64,000 bases of DNA from the NCBI RefSeq assembly GCF_001281025.1, contig NZ_CP012646.1:62001-126000 (forward strand). Reading direction: 5' to 3'. This document shows, piece by piece, positions 27,005 to 38,723 of this stretch. Within the stretch, counting starts at the first letter, position 1. Each line of letters opens with the position of its first letter. The notes under the pieces were generated by a model, which worked only from the letters and a program-made list of their open reading frames with translations, had not been told where the DNA came from and made no database searches. The position numbers and the translations under genes are program-made. The stretch comes from Streptococcus mitis (GTDB taxonomy: Bacteria; Bacillota; Bacilli; Lactobacillales; Streptococcaceae).

Positions 27005-28072
27005 CTAGTCTGCCAGATGGGCAAATCCCATTTTATCACGGATCTTATCGTGAAGATTTGCAATCACAGCTGGTTTTTCTACTTTTGGAGCATCCTCATG
27101 AAGAAGCCAAGTTTTAGCCCAATGCGTCTCTGATACTGAGAATTGAGGAGCTTTTTGTTCGAAGTCAATCTGCATTGCATAGTCTGAACGCAAGGCAAAG
27201 GCATCCCCTTTCAAGTCAGTATAAAGTGACGGAGGTGTTCCTGGGATTGAGTAAAGATCCCCTTTATCATCAGCAAGCTGAGGCAAGCTAGACAAGAGAC
27301 TCCATGTATATGGATGGCGAGGGTCATAGAAGACTTCCTCAACAGTTCCATACTCAACGATTTCTCCTGCATACATAACTGCTACCTTATCTGCAATACT
27401 TGCTACCACACCAAGGTCGTGGGTGATAAAGATTGTTGTGAAATGGTACTCGTTTTGTAAAGATTTTAGCAAATCAATAATCTGTGCTTGGATGGTTACA
27501 TCCAAGGCAGTTGTTGGCTCATCACAGATCAAGACATCAGGTCGGCAGGCAAGGGCAATAGCAATAACGATACGTTGACGCATCCCTCCAGAATATTGGA
27601 ATGGGTATTCATCAAAACGTCTATCTGCATCTGGAATCCCAACCTTATTCATGTAGTCAATCGCCAATTCTTTCGCTTCTTTAGCTGTTTTGCCTTGGTG
27701 TTTTACAATAACTTCTGTAATCTGACTACCAATTGTTTTAATTGGGTCCAAACTAGTCATTGGGTCCTGGAAGATAGTCGCAATCTTAGCACCACGAATT
27801 TGTTCCCAATCCTTGTGAGAAGACAAGGCTGTCAAGTCTTGACCACGGTAGTCAATACTTCCTTGGGCAATGCGACCATTTTCTTCAAGCATACCTGTGA
27901 AGGTCTTTGTCAAAACAGATTTTCCTGATCCTGACTCACCTACCAGGGCTAATACTTCTCCTTCAACTAGTTCAAGGGAAACGCCGCGAATGGCTGTCAA
28001 TACTTTGTCACGAACGTCAAATTCCACGACAATATCGCGAGCAGTCAAAATTACATTTTTTTCTTTTGTCAT
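27005..28072 (-). CDS. amiE: Oligopeptide ABC transporter ATP-binding protein AmiE
   Basis: 355-residue ATPase, partner of AmiF in driving peptide import. Walker [10 protein letters not shown], signature [10 protein letters not shown], Walker B VLICDEP, switch His FITHDLG, and the OppD C-terminal segment [14 protein letters not shown]. It lies 8 nt after amiD and 10 nt before amiF. Confidence 0.96.
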   Translation of the reverse strand: MTKEKNVILTARDIVVEFDVRDKVLTAIRGVSLELVEGEVLALVGESGSGKSVLTKTFTGMLEENGRIAQGSIDYRGQDLTALSSHKDWEQIRGAKIATIFQDPMTSLDPIKTIGSQITEVIVKHQGKTAKEAKELAIDYMNKVGIPDADRRFDEYPFQYSGGMRQRIVIAIALACRPDVLICDEPTTALDVTIQAQIIDLLKSLQNEYHFTTIFITHDLGVVASIADKVAVMYAGEIVEYGTVEEVFYDPRHPYTWSLLSSLPQLADDKGDLYSIPGTPPSLYTDLKGDAFALRSDYAMQIDFEQKAPQFSVSETHWAKTWLLHEDAPKVEKPAVIANLHDKIRDKMGFAHLAD

Positions 28073-28080
28073 TTCTACTC

Positions 28081-29007
28081 CTATCTATGTGTACGTGGAT
28101 CACTAGCATCCGCTAAGTTTTGACCAACTACGAAAAGGGACAAGGATACCAAGACAAGAGTTGTCAATGGAATCCAGAACAAGTAAGCATTAGTTGTTAC
28201 GTTTTGTGAATAATCTGAAATCAAACGACCCAAACTTGGCACTGTAATTGGTAATCCAAGACCGAAGAATGACAAGAAGGCTTCGTATGAGATAAAGCTT
28301 GGAAGCATTTGAGTCATGGTTGTCACAATAACAGATACCAATTGAGGCATGATATTTTTGGCAACAATCTTCAAGGTTGGTGTTCCCAGAGTACGTGACG
28401 CCAAGTTGTATTCCAAGTCACGGTAACGCAAGATTTGCACACGAATCATGAAGGCAATTCCAATCCATGTTGTTACACTCATGGCGAAAATCAGATTCCA
28501 GAATCCAGCTCCGATTGAGTAAGTCAAGACAATGACAATCAAAAGAGATGGGATGTTTGAGATGACGTTGTAAACTTCCATCATCACGCGGTCAACTGAT
28601 TTTGAAATTCCCCAAATACCACCGACAAAAACACCGATAACCAAGTTAATCACTGTCGCAATCACAGAAATGAGGATAGAGTTACGAGCTCCGAACCAGA
28701 CACCGTCAAAGAGCGATTTACCGTTACTGTCAGTACCGAACCAATGCTCAGCATTTGGCTTGATATAACGAGCACTAAAGTCGTTTACCTTACTGACATC
28801 ATTGAAATCAAACTTAGAAAACATTGGGTAGATGAAACTCATCAAAATGATGGCTAGCAAGATTCCCAACATGACTACAGTTGATTTTTTCTTCATAAAT
28901 TGTCTAAACACTGAACCCCAGTATGAATAAGCTGGCGCATCAATGGCTTCAGAGGCAAAATCGTCACGTTTTACAAACTGAAATTTTTCTTTATCGATTG
29001 TAGACAT
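28081..29007 (-). CDS. amiD: Oligopeptide ABC transporter permease AmiD
   Basis: 308-residue permease with an N-terminal cytoplasmic stretch, a first membrane segment near residue 45 and five more in the BPD_transp_1 domain (about 105-300), including [19 protein letters not shown], the EAA-like loop that meets the ATPase. Its ATG overlaps the amiC stop (TAATG). Confidence 0.95.
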   Translation of the reverse strand: MSTIDKEKFQFVKRDDFASEAIDAPAYSYWGSVFRQFMKKKSTVVMLGILLAIILMSFIYPMFSKFDFNDVSKVNDFSARYIKPNAEHWFGTDSNGKSLFDGVWFGARNSILISVIATVINLVIGVFVGGIWGISKSVDRVMMEVYNVISNIPSLLIVIVLTYSIGAGFWNLIFAMSVTTWIGIAFMIRVQILRYRDLEYNLASRTLGTPTLKIVAKNIMPQLVSVIVTTMTQMLPSFISYEAFLSFFGLGLPITVPSLGRLISDYSQNVTTNAYLFWIPLTTLVLVSLSLFVVGQNLADASDPRTHR

Positions 29008-30503
29008 TATTTGCCTCCTTTCTCAGTCAATTTAATACGTGGGTCAATAATCGTCATCCAAATATCTCCCAAAAGAAGTGAGAAGATAGAAATACATGTA
29101 AAGATGAAGACAAGACCAACGACCATAGAGTTATTAGATGCTTTTACAGAGTCAATCAACATTTTACCCATACCTGGGAAGGCGAAGACTGTTTCAGTAA
29201 GGGTTGCACCACCGATAACCCCGATAACAGCACCAGGAATTCCTGAAACTAGCGGAACCATGGCATTTTTAAAGATGTGTTTGTTTGAAATTTCTTTTTC
29301 AGACAAACCTTTTGCACGAGCAAAACGAACAAAGTCCTGTGATTGCAAGTCAATCATGTAACGACGAATCCAAATAGCTGTACCAGGAGCACCCAATAAA
29401 CCAAGGATAACTGCTGGTAAAACATACGAACGCCAATCTCCAGCACCCAAAATAGGGAATGAATCTGGAAGACCAATTGATGATCCAATCAAACGAACAA
29501 TGTAAACCAAAGCAATGGTTGGAAGGGCCATCAAGAAGGTCAAAAACCCTGTTGAGAAGCTATCAATCCAAGTATTCTTGAAGCGAGCCATAGCTGAACC
29601 AAGTGGCACGGCAATCGCATAAGAAATCACCAAACCGATCAATCCAACAACAGCAGAGCTGGCAATCATTGAAGGATATTGGTAGTTACTTTCTGTAGCT
29701 GTATAAGGATCATCTTTTCCGTAGTTTGCTACTTCACGAGAATCAGCCTGACTAGGTGATTTATAGGTTCTTGAGTAAATATTTACAGAAGAAGTTTTCT
29801 TACCTGTTGGGAACTGAACTTGAGATGTTTTTGTTTGTCCTTGTCCTTGAGTAATAACCTGTAAAACAGGGCTATTAGCATAGGTTGGATAAGAGTCACC
29901 TAAATTGATGTTCACAAAGTTTTGATGCACAAATGGGAACTGACTGTTGAAGTACAAGAGATATTTGTGTTTAGTACCTGAACCGACCAATGACCATCCG
30001 ATAGCTGGATCGTTTTCAAAACGAAGATAACGTTTCAAGTCTGGATTTTCAGGGTCTTGAATTTTATTTGTATGGTCAATATCAATCAAGTTAGCATAGA
30101 AGTGAAAAACACGTTCAAAAATTGGGATTTCACGAGTAGCGTAGAATTGGCCACTTTCAGTAAATTCTCCCAAGGTCCAACCATGACCGATTTGTTTGAT
30201 GTATTTTTCATAGATAGCCTTGTTGGTGTCATTAGCTTCAACTGTTACAGAGGCATCCATCTGGCTGGCTTTTTCTTGCAATTCCTTGGTATCGTAGTAC
30301 TCGATATAGCCCATACGCTCATAAACAGTGTTCTCATAGTTATCACGCTTATCAGCAGTTGTCGCAATCTTGTTATAGTTGGTATCCTGTTTGAAAATCA
30401 ATTTTCGAGGAACCATTGTATAGATAATCGTGTAAGTCAAGGTTGTTACTAAGAAGATAGAAACCAATGACCGCAAGACACGCATAAAAATATATTTCTT
30501 CAT
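29007..30503 (-). CDS. amiC: Oligopeptide ABC transporter permease AmiC
   Basis: 498-residue permease. One membrane segment at the N-terminus ([20 protein letters not shown]) is followed by a large extracellular loop of about 240 residues, then the BPD_transp_1 channel from about 285 on, with the coupling loop [24 protein letters not shown]. The loop is typical of streptococcal AmiC. It is 66 nt downstream of amiA. Confidence 0.95.
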   Translation of the reverse strand: MKKYIFMRVLRSLVSIFLVTTLTYTIIYTMVPRKLIFKQDTNYNKIATTADKRDNYENTVYERMGYIEYYDTKELQEKASQMDASVTVEANDTNKAIYEKYIKQIGHGWTLGEFTESGQFYATREIPIFERVFHFYANLIDIDHTNKIQDPENPDLKRYLRFENDPAIGWSLVGSGTKHKYLLYFNSQFPFVHQNFVNINLGDSYPTYANSPVLQVITQGQGQTKTSQVQFPTGKKTSSVNIYSRTYKSPSQADSREVANYGKDDPYTATESNYQYPSMIASSAVVGLIGLVISYAIAVPLGSAMARFKNTWIDSFSTGFLTFLMALPTIALVYIVRLIGSSIGLPDSFPILGAGDWRSYVLPAVILGLLGAPGTAIWIRRYMIDLQSQDFVRFARAKGLSEKEISNKHIFKNAMVPLVSGIPGAVIGVIGGATLTETVFAFPGMGKMLIDSVKASNNSMVVGLVFIFTCISIFSLLLGDIWMTIIDPRIKLTEKGGK

Positions 30504-30569
30504 ATCGTTTCCTTTTTAAATCCCAAAAGAACCTTCTCCTCATGGAGAGAAAGTTCCCTTGAGAGTTAT

Positions 30570-32549
30570 TTATTTAACGTGTTTAGTCAATTCTTTTTGA
30601 ACTTTTTCGTTTGATTCTTTTTTCTCTTTAATCCATTTCTCACGAGCTTGTTCATAATCAGCCTTTGTTACAACTTTGTCTTGTAACTGAATATATTTGA
30701 AGTAGAGATTTGAACCTTTGTCTCCAGATTGGCTATAAGAAGCTGAGAATGGTACAACACGAGAAATGAATGGTGCAGCACCACTAGAAGACATAGCTGG
30801 TAAGAAGAGTGAACTGTCTGTCAACCAAGCTTGAGCAGCAGCATATTTTTCATAACGTTTGTTAAGATCACTTGTTTCTTTTCCAGCTTCATCAAGCAAT
30901 TTATCGTAATCTTTCACACCAACTTTAGCTGCAGCTGCATTTGATGGGTCATCATACCCCATATAAGTTTTCGTTTGCTCACTATTAGTTGATTTAAGGA
31001 TATCAAGGTAAGTTGATGGATCTTCATAGTCAGGATTCCATCCAACCGCACCTGAAAGATCCCAATCCTCAGCTGCCGCATTAGCAGCATAATAAGTCGC
31101 ATTAAAGAATTCATCTTTAGAAATTTGTTGAATATCGATGACAACATTTTCTTCGCCTAAAACTTTTTCAACTGATTGTTTGAACGACTGAATCCGTGCG
31201 ACAAAGTTTTTAGAGGTTTGGTCTACTGGAACATCCAAGTGGATAGGGAATTTCACACCTTCTGCTTCCAGAGCAGTTTTAGCTTTAGCAAATTCTGCTT
31301 TAGCTTTGTCAGCGTTAAAGAGACCGTCTTGACCATCAGCAAAGTTTACATCTTTCCACTCATCTCCATAAGTCTTAACTTTTTCAGCAACCAAGTCACC
31401 GAAAGTTTTTTCGCCTGCAGTCACAAAGTCTGGTTTCACAAATAAATTACGAACTGCGAGAGGAGCACCTTCTTTACCGTTAACTTGAGCAGAATAACCT
31501 GTACGGTCAAAGGCAAAGTTCAAGGCTTGGCGGAAGTCTTTGTTAAGAAGAGCTTTCTTAGTAGATGTTTTCTCTTCATCTGTCGTTTTAGATGTATATT
31601 TGTAATTTTGTCGATCGATATTTACACCTAAACCTCCAATACCAGCTCCTGACGGAGTGTAGAAAATATTATCCTTGTATGACTCCTCTACCTTTGAGAA
31701 GTTTGAACTTGTTGGGTAAAGACGAGCAAAACTATAAGCTCCACTTGTAAAGTTACGCTCAAGTGATTCTTGGTCCGAACCATCAAAATATGCAAGTGTT
31801 GCTGTATCTAAATGAACATTCTCTTTATCCCAGTACTGCTCGTTCTTAGCAAATTCGATAGAAGATTTAGCAGTCAAACCTTTAAGCAAGAAAGGTCCAT
31901 TATATAGCAATGATGTAGGATCTGTCGCTTTAGCAAAATCAGAGCCTTTTGATTTTTCAAATTCTTCGTTTAATGGCCAGAAAATTGAATAAACCATCTT
32001 AGAGTTCCAGTAAGGTTCTGGTTGGTTCAAAGTATACTCAAGAGTATAGTCATCAACCGCTTTAACACCTACTGTAGAGAAATCTTTTGAATTCCCAGCC
32101 AAATAATCAGATAAACCTTTAACAGAAGTTTCAGCTAGATATAGAGCTTCTGATTTCTTATCTGCCGCATGTTTCAATCCATTCACGAAGTCTTTAGCAG
32201 TCACTTCGGCATATTCTTCACCATCGGATGTCATCCATTTGACACCTTTACGAATTTTGTAGGTATATGTCAATCCATCTTTTGATACAGACCAGTCTTC
32301 TGCAACCGCAGGAGTCAAATTCCCGTATTTGTCATTTGTGAAGAGGCCATCGATCCCGTTTGAAGTAGCCACTTTCGTACTCTCTTTTCCAGAAATAATA
32401 TAATCTAATGTTTCTGGGTCAGCCGAATAGACATAGCCATAGGTTTTTGGAGCTGTCGAATCAGATGATTTTGAATTCCCACAAGCTACTAACACACCTG
32501 TTGCCAATAAAGCAACTCCTGCTGCAACAAAGACTCTACTTTTTTTCAT
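30570..32549 (-). CDS. amiA: Oligopeptide-binding lipoprotein AmiA
   Basis: 659-residue SBP_bac_5 lipoprotein that captures peptides of several residues, including signalling peptides of Rgg and ComR type regulators. Lipobox LVACGN (Cys23). The fold runs over the whole protein, with TYTYKIRKGVKWMTSDGEEY near 95-115. First gene of amiACDEF; the 66-nt gap to amiC may allow excess AmiA over the permease. It has a promoter with an extended -10 (32586-32591). Confidence 0.97.
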   Translation of the reverse strand: MKKSRVFVAAGVALLATGVLVACGNSKSSDSTAPKTYGYVYSADPETLDYIISGKESTKVATSNGIDGLFTNDKYGNLTPAVAEDWSVSKDGLTYTYKIRKGVKWMTSDGEEYAEVTAKDFVNGLKHAADKKSEALYLAETSVKGLSDYLAGNSKDFSTVGVKAVDDYTLEYTLNQPEPYWNSKMVYSIFWPLNEEFEKSKGSDFAKATDPTSLLYNGPFLLKGLTAKSSIEFAKNEQYWDKENVHLDTATLAYFDGSDQESLERNFTSGAYSFARLYPTSSNFSKVEESYKDNIFYTPSGAGIGGLGVNIDRQNYKYTSKTTDEEKTSTKKALLNKDFRQALNFAFDRTGYSAQVNGKEGAPLAVRNLFVKPDFVTAGEKTFGDLVAEKVKTYGDEWKDVNFADGQDGLFNADKAKAEFAKAKTALEAEGVKFPIHLDVPVDQTSKNFVARIQSFKQSVEKVLGEENVVIDIQQISKDEFFNATYYAANAAAEDWDLSGAVGWNPDYEDPSTYLDILKSTNSEQTKTYMGYDDPSNAAAAKVGVKDYDKLLDEAGKETSDLNKRYEKYAAAQAWLTDSSLFLPAMSSSGAAPFISRVVPFSASYSQSGDKGSNLYFKYIQLQDKVVTKADYEQAREKWIKEKKESNEKVQKELTKHVK

Positions 32550-32585
32550 TTATTTACTCCTCTGATAAAGTATAGGTTATCATCA

Positions 32586-32591
32586 ATTATA
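32586..32591 (-). promoter_or_regulatory. Extended -10 promoter of amiACDEF
   Basis: TGGTATAAT on the minus strand, about 37 nt before the amiA ATG, with TTTACT about 18 bp upstream as a weak -35. Confidence 0.7.
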
Positions 32592-32665
32592 CCATAGATT
32601 TCAAGAAAAGTAAACGAATTTTCAGAATATTTAGGCTTATTGACACAAAAAATCTGAAAAAGCTA

Positions 32666-32694
32666 TTGACTGAAAATCATTTTCAAGGTATAAT
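32666..32694 (+). promoter_or_regulatory. tRNA-Cys promoter containing a 15-bp palindrome
   Basis: TTGACT (32666-32671), 17-bp spacer, TATAAT (32689-32694), 12 bases before the tRNA. The spacer contains TGAAAATCATTTTCA (32671-32685), a perfect palindrome around a central C. Confidence 0.8.
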
Positions 32695-32706
32695 AATAAA
32701 CGTTAA

Positions 32707-32777
32707 GGCGGTATAGCCAAGTGGTAAGGCACGGCTCTGCAAAAGCTTGATCGTCGGTTCAAATCCGTCTACCGCCT
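32707..32777 (+). tRNA. tRNA-Cys (GCA)
   Basis: A 71-base gene with acceptor stem GGCGGTA / TACCGCC, D-loop TAGCCAAGTGGTAAGGC, anticodon GCA in CTCTGCAAAAG, T-loop GGTTCAAATCC and discriminator T, as expected of Cys. The CCA is not encoded. It has its own promoter and a terminator at 32813-32840. Confidence 0.97.
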
Positions 32778-32812
32778 TCTATAACTTGATTTATCAGGTT
32801 TCACATGAACAG

Positions 32813-32840
32813 AAAGCCCAATTTGAAGGGCTTTTTTCTT
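32813..32840 (+). terminator. Terminator of tRNA-Cys
   Basis: AAAGCCC, loop, GGGCTTTTTTCTTTTT on the plus strand, about 36 bases after the tRNA. Confidence 0.85.
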
Positions 32841-32935
32841 TTTCTTTGGATAAATAAGGATAGATTTAGAAAAGTTTTGGGGCGGATTTGGGGACTGAGT
32901 TTTTCGAGGATACTATTCCCTTTTAAAATCAACTG

Positions 32936-32968
32936 AAAAAAGCTTTGTCACGCATGATGACAAAAGCC
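32936..32968 (-). terminator. Terminator of the CNNM/HlyC-family gene
   Basis: GCTTTTGTCA, loop TCATGCG, TGACAAAGC and six Ts on the minus strand, 7 bases after the stop. Confidence 0.85.
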
Positions 32969-32974
32969 TCTAGT

Positions 32975-34306
32975 TTACTCTGTTTCTTCTTCTATTTCAA
33001 CTTCGGTAATTTGGACTTTTACCTTGGTAACACGTCCATTTTTCACTTTATCATTGGTTAGGATAAGCTGTTTGTTTTGGCTTACCAACTCATAGCTGAG
33101 CTTTTCAGTCGTTGGAATGGTCCCCACTCCTGTCAAATAGTAACCAGCGATGGTATCAACGTCATCACTTTCCAGTTCAACATCAAAGTAGTCATTAAAA
33201 TCATTGAGATTCATGGTACCTTGAACAATATAAGTATCTTCTCCAATTTTATGAACTTCGATTTCAGCCTTATCTGTTTCGTCATCGATTTCCCCAACGA
33301 TTTCCTCTAAGAGGTCTTCAAGTGTCACCAAACCAGCCATTCCACCGTATTCATCTAACAAAATCGCCATTTGTCTTTGGGTATTGCGTAATTCTTTTAA
33401 CAAGTCATCCACAAAAATAGTTTCAGGAACAAAAAGAGGATCTTGTAAGATTTTCTTCCAAACAATATTGTCAAAACCGTCCACAAAGCCCGCATTAAGG
33501 AGACTCTTGGTATGAATAATCCCAATCACATTGTCCTTATCCCCATCATAGACAGGGATACGAGAATAATTTTGTTTTAAAATACTTTGGATGATGGTTT
33601 GACTATCATCCTGAATATCTACCATAAAGGCATCCGTTCGAGGAACCATGACTTCTCTGGCCATTAATTCGTCCAGTGAAAAGATTCCTTGTAACATTTC
33701 AATTTCGTCAGCATCTAGTGTTTCTTCACTATTTGTCAACATGTACTCAATTTCATCACGGGTCATTTTTTCATCAGCATCGTCAAAGGTCATAGGAGTC
33801 AAGCGACTCAAGAGATTGGTAGATGCAGACAAGAGCCAAACAAAGGGACTAACTAGTTTCCCAAGCCCAATGATAACTGGCGCTGTACGAATCGCCAAGG
33901 CATCCTTTAGATTAAGAGCGATTCTTTTAGGATACAATTCCCCAAAAACGATGGAAATATAAGTCAAAAATGCTAAAGATAGAAAACTTGCAATAGCATA
34001 AGCTGTTTCGCCATTTCCAAGCCAAGATGCAATTTCTCGTCCCAGAGTTTCTGCCAAACTCGCCCCTGACAAAATCGTAATCAGGGTAATCCCTACTTGA
34101 ATAGTTGATAAAAAGTGGTTAGGATTTTCTAGTACCTTCAGCAGACGGATATAGCGTCTATCTCCTTCTTCTGCCTTTTGTTCAACCCGCGCACGGTTTA
34201 GTGACACCATGGCCATTTCTGTAGCTGAGAAAAAGGCATTTAATACCGTCAAGATAAACAATAAAACAAATTGTAGCAACAAATTCTGACTACTTGGGTC
34301 TTCCAT
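32975..34306 (-). CDS. CNNM / HlyC-CorC family membrane protein
   Basis: 443-residue protein with a DUF21 membrane domain (four hydrophobic segments, about 10-165), two CBS domains (about 215-335, with REVMVPRTDAFMVDI and LLDEYGGMAGLVTLEDLLEEIVGEI) and a CorC_HlyC C-terminal domain (345-430). Such proteins are annotated hemolysin but are more likely magnesium or cobalt exporters; the ion is not evident. It is a single gene. Confidence 0.92.
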   Translation of the reverse strand: MEDPSSQNLLLQFVLLFILTVLNAFFSATEMAMVSLNRARVEQKAEEGDRRYIRLLKVLENPNHFLSTIQVGITLITILSGASLAETLGREIASWLGNGETAYAIASFLSLAFLTYISIVFGELYPKRIALNLKDALAIRTAPVIIGLGKLVSPFVWLLSASTNLLSRLTPMTFDDADEKMTRDEIEYMLTNSEETLDADEIEMLQGIFSLDELMAREVMVPRTDAFMVDIQDDSQTIIQSILKQNYSRIPVYDGDKDNVIGIIHTKSLLNAGFVDGFDNIVWKKILQDPLFVPETIFVDDLLKELRNTQRQMAILLDEYGGMAGLVTLEDLLEEIVGEIDDETDKAEIEVHKIGEDTYIVQGTMNLNDFNDYFDVELESDDVDTIAGYYLTGVGTIPTTEKLSYELVSQNKQLILTNDKVKNGRVTKVKVQITEVEIEEETE

Positions 34307-34380
34307 AGTTCTTCTCCTAAAATAGTAACTTATCCTTTATTATATCACAAAATTTAGTCCAGTACATATTATTTTTTCTC

Positions 34381-34494
34381 ATACTCTTCGAAGATTTCTT
34401 CAAACCACATCAGCTTCATCTGCAACCTCAAAGCTGTGCTTTAAGCAACCTACGGCTAGCTTCCTAGTTTGCACTTTGATTTTCATTGAGTATC
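34381..34494 (-). repeat. BOX element, A-C form
   Basis: A 114-bp copy of the pneumococcal/mitis BOX repeat. On the minus strand it runs ATACTCAATGAAAATCAAAG..., through AACTAGGAAGCTAGCC and a GCACAGC hairpin top, to TTCGAAGAGTAT. Box A and box C modules are present without box B. It lies between the promoter of the CNNM gene and the endA terminator. It marks the organism as Mitis group. Confidence 0.85.
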
Positions 34495-34526
34495 AGTGTC
34501 TATTCTAGTCCTACTTAAATTGTCCA

Positions 34527-34568
34527 AAAAAGAACCCCTACATCCACAAGTGACATAGGAGTTTATCT
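34527..34568 (-). terminator. Terminator of the murA-epuA-endA unit
   Basis: AACTCCTA, loop, TAGGGGTT and CTTTTTT on the minus strand, just after the endA stop. The stem has wobble pairs and a bulge. Confidence 0.65.
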
Positions 34569-34574
34569 TATCTT

Positions 34575-35618
<1,044 letters not shown>

Positions 35619-35626
<8 letters not shown>

Positions 35627-36902
35627 CTTCATCACTTGCCTCAATCCGCTGAATCTTAGCACCTAGCTGCGCCAACTTCTCATGGAAACGGTAATAACCT
35701 CTATCCAAGTGAACCAATTTACCAACAACGGTTTCTCCTTGCGCTACCAAACCTGTCAAAATTAAGGCAGCACTGGCACGAAGGTCAGTTGAAAGAACTT
35801 CTGCCCCCTGCAAAGGTTGACCACCAACAATACGAGCTGTATCACGGATAATCTCAGAGTGCAAGCCCATGCGACGCATTTCTTCTAGATGTTGGAAACG
35901 ATTTTCGAATACCGTCTCCACCATAGTTGATTCCCCTTTTGCGACGGTCATCAAGGCTGTAAATTGAGCCTGCATATCTGTTGGAAAACCTGGGTGGGGC
36001 AAGGTTTTCACATGAACAGCTTTTAAATTTTCTAGTTGAGAGCGAACTCGAATTCCTTCAGTCTCCTCTGTCACTTCCACTCCCATTTCAAGCAATTTGG
36101 CAATCAAGGGACGGTTGTGCTCCCAGACAGCGTCTTTAATCAAGACATCACCACCAGTCATGGCAGCAGCCACCATAAAGGTTCCTGCTTCGATACGGTC
36201 TTGGACTACATTGTGAGTCGTGCCATGAAGTTTCTCAACACCGGTAATGGCAATGGTCTCTGTACCAGCACCCTTAACCTTAGCTCCCATTTCATTGAGT
36301 AGAATGGCTAGGTCCACAATCTCAGGCTCACGCGCAGCATTTTCAATCACTGTCACCCCATCAGCTAGAGTCGCTGCCATCATCAAGTTCTGCGTAGCAC
36401 CAACACTTGGGAAATCCATGTAGATATGAGCTCCATGTAAGCGATCAGCCTTGGCTTCGATATAACCAGCTGTCTGACTAATCTTAGCCCCCATAGCTTC
36501 TAGACCTTTCAAATGAAGATCAATAGGACGACTACCAATCGTACAACCACCTGGCATGGATACCTTAGCATGACCTACACGGGCAAGAATTGGTCCCAAG
36601 ACAACGATAGATGCACGCATCTTGCTGACATACTTATAAGGAGCTTCCTCAGTGATATCACCAGTCGCGTCCACCTCAACAAGATGGGCTTCTTCATCAA
36701 AATCTACCTTGGCATTCAAACCACGAACCACCTGATTCATAGTGAAAACATCTGACAAGATCGGAACATTCTGCAAGACGGTCTTTCCTTCACTTGCTAG
36801 AATAGTCGCTGCTAACAAGGGCAAGACTGCATTCTTTGCTCCTTCGATCGTAACACTTCCTAGCAGACGATTATCGCCACCTTGGACCACAATTTTTTCC
36901 AT
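35619..36902 (-). CDS. murA: UDP-N-acetylglucosamine 1-carboxyvinyltransferase
   Basis: First committed step of peptidoglycan synthesis: adds enolpyruvate to UDP-GlcNAc. The 427-residue EPSP-synthase-like protein has the active-site Cys120 in [10 protein letters not shown], so it should be fosfomycin-sensitive, and begins [25 protein letters not shown]. It follows the DUF1146 gene and precedes epuA and endA. Confidence 0.96.
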
Positions 36903-36925
36903 ACTTATTTCCTTTACTCTTGATT

Positions 36926-37156
36926 TTATAATAGTCCTCTAAGCGCTTCTTGCCACAACTGATATAGGCTGATAAAGAAAGAACTCATGATGTAGCCCAT
37001 TACAATGCTAAAAAAGGCTACTAATAAACGAACTTTTCCTGTATTCTCAGTTGTCACTTTTAAAACCTTTTCCCATCTAACAAGATCCTTTAAAAGGTAA
37101 AAACTCACATAAATAAAGAGCATGTGACTGCTTAGAGTGAATAATAATTGAACCAT
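36926..37156 (-). CDS. DUF1146 (YwzB-like) membrane protein
   Basis: 76 residues with two hydrophobic segments (about 3-22 and 45-67) joined by a basic loop containing VRWEKVLK, as in DUF1146. Function unknown; it often precedes murA in Firmicutes. The ATG has no Shine-Dalgarno, and a TGGTATAAT -10 box ends only 6 nt upstream, so the mRNA may be leaderless. Confidence 0.88.
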   Translation of the reverse strand: MVQLLFTLSSHMLFIYVSFYLLKDLVRWEKVLKVTTENTGKVRLLVAFFSIVMGYIMSSFFISLYQLWQEALRGLL

Positions 37157-37162
37157 TTGACT

Positions 37163-37168
37163 ATTATA
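37163..37168 (-). promoter_or_regulatory. Extended -10 six bases from a start codon (DUF1146 gene)
   Basis: TGGTATAAT on the minus strand; only AGTCAA separates it from the ATG at 37156. Transcription should begin at or within one base of the ATG. Confidence 0.7.
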
Positions 37169-37213
37169 CCATCTTCTCTGTTTGTTCGCTAGTTTGGAAA
37201 CTTCCCTTAGAAA

Positions 37214-38251
37214 TTAGGGATTGTTTTTCAAGTAATCAATTGCATCTTGTAGGGTTTTAACTGGCACAATTTTCATATCTGTCTTAATTGTTTTGGCTGC
37301 TTCCAGAGCTGTTTGGTAGTTATTTTTCGCATCAGGATGCTCTTTTTGTTCTTCTTCGCTAACAGGGTTATCAGGGGCAAAGAAAATAGCAGCACCTTCT
37401 CTAGCCGAAGCTACAACTTTCTTATCAATACCTCCAATGTCCCCCACATTACCATCACGGTCAATGGTACCTGTACCAGCAACAATACGGCCATTACGAA
37501 GGCCAGGGTCAGCTATTTGGGTATAGATGGCCAGACTAAACATGAGACCTGCACTTGGACCGCCAATACCAGCTGTTGAAAAGCGAATTGGGACATCACT
37601 GGTCACTTCCGTACGGTCAATCAAGCCGATTCCAATTCCATTTTTGCCATTTTCTAAAGTAATGATTTTTCCTTCTGCAGACTTGGTTTGCCCATCCTCT
37701 TCATAGGTCACTTTAACTGAGTCCCCTAATTTTTGAGAATTAACGTAATCAATCAAATCTTTGGAACTGTCGAAGGTCTGATCATTGACTGCTATGACCG
37801 TATCAGAGATGTTGAGAATCCCTTTAAAGGTCGAATTATCCGTCACAGTCAAAACATAAACCCCAAGGTATTTAAGTTCAATATCCTTACCAGCTGTTTT
37901 TAGCCCTTGATACTTGGCCATATTTTGCGATGTCTGCATGTAGAATTGATTAATCCGCATAAATTCAACATCGGAAGAACCACCTGTAGTCTCTTGGGCA
38001 CTACGAATATCTGTAAAAGGCGTCAACCAAGCATAAATCATATGGGCTAAAGTAGCGTGCTGGACACCAACCGTAACGAATTGATAGGCACCAGCTTCCT
38101 TATCTTCTTTGTCATTGACTTTAAGGACTTGGCGAATATCTTCCGAACCACCTGGAACTTCTATATAGTAGGGCAAGGGCACTACAAATGCCAAGAAAGT
38201 CACAATTAAGGCCGCAATGACATATAAGGGCCATCTAATCTTTTTTTTCAT
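37214..38251 (-). CDS. sepM: SepM-type PDZ/Lon-like membrane protease
   Basis: 345-residue protein with an N-terminal membrane anchor ([18 protein letters not shown]), a PDZ domain (about 125-200) and an S16 Lon-type protease domain with the Ser-Lys dyad Ser233 (IGGPSAG) and Lys278 ([10 protein letters not shown]). In S. mutans SepM trims the C-terminus of the competence pheromone CSP; the target here is unknown. It overlaps coaD by 17 nt. Confidence 0.92.
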   Translation of the reverse strand: MKKKIRWPLYVIAALIVTFLAFVVPLPYYIEVPGGSEDIRQVLKVNDKEDKEAGAYQFVTVGVQHATLAHMIYAWLTPFTDIRSAQETTGGSSDVEFMRINQFYMQTSQNMAKYQGLKTAGKDIELKYLGVYVLTVTDNSTFKGILNISDTVIAVNDQTFDSSKDLIDYVNSQKLGDSVKVTYEEDGQTKSAEGKIITLENGKNGIGIGLIDRTEVTSDVPIRFSTAGIGGPSAGLMFSLAIYTQIADPGLRNGRIVAGTGTIDRDGNVGDIGGIDKKVVASAREGAAIFFAPDNPVSEEEQKEHPDAKNNYQTALEAAKTIKTDMKIVPVKTLQDAIDYLKNNP

Positions 38252-38723
38252 TTCTTATTTCCTCCAAAATACTCTCGGGAACATAGTAAGCAATATCCTG
38301 ACCAAACTTCAAAAGCTCTCTAACACCGGATGAACTGAGATAGAGATGTTCAGGTCGACTATGTAAATAAATGGTTTCTATATCAGGAGACAGCTGATGG
38401 TTGTAGTAATCAAAACTGGCTTCATATTGCAAATCCGCTGCATTTCTCAAACCACGCACTAGACAAGTAGCCCCCAGTCTTTTTGCAACATCAACCACCA
38501 ATTCATCATGAGAAGACACAACTTCAACATTTTCCAAATGTTTCAAAGCCGTTTCTAGCCCTCGTTTACGATTTTCAAGAGGAAGAAATCCTTGTTTGTG
38601 GGGATTAAAAAAAATACCGACATAGAGCTTATCAAAGAGTCTGCTCGCCCGTTCAATCATATCCAGATGCCCATTTGTCATCGGATCAAATGAGCCTGTG
38701 AATAAGCCAATCTTATCTGACAT
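38235..38723 (-). CDS. coaD: Phosphopantetheine adenylyltransferase
   Basis: Fourth step of coenzyme A synthesis. 162 residues with the nucleotidyltransferase motif [17 protein letters not shown] and the C-terminal [14 protein letters not shown]. It overlaps rsmD by 11 nt and sepM by 17 nt. Confidence 0.96.
   Translation of the reverse strand: MSDKIGLFTGSFDPMTNGHLDMIERASRLFDKLYVGIFFNPHKQGFLPLENRKRGLETALKHLENVEVVSSHDELVVDVAKRLGATCLVRGLRNAADLQYEASFDYYNHQLSPDIETIYLHSRPEHLYLSSSGVRELLKFGQDIAYYVPESILEEIRNEKKD

Noticed and set aside
32870..32910. G-rich stretch after tRNA-Cys as a prophage or ICE attachment scar
   Set aside because: No repeat of the tRNA 3' end and no integrase remnant is visible in the gap.
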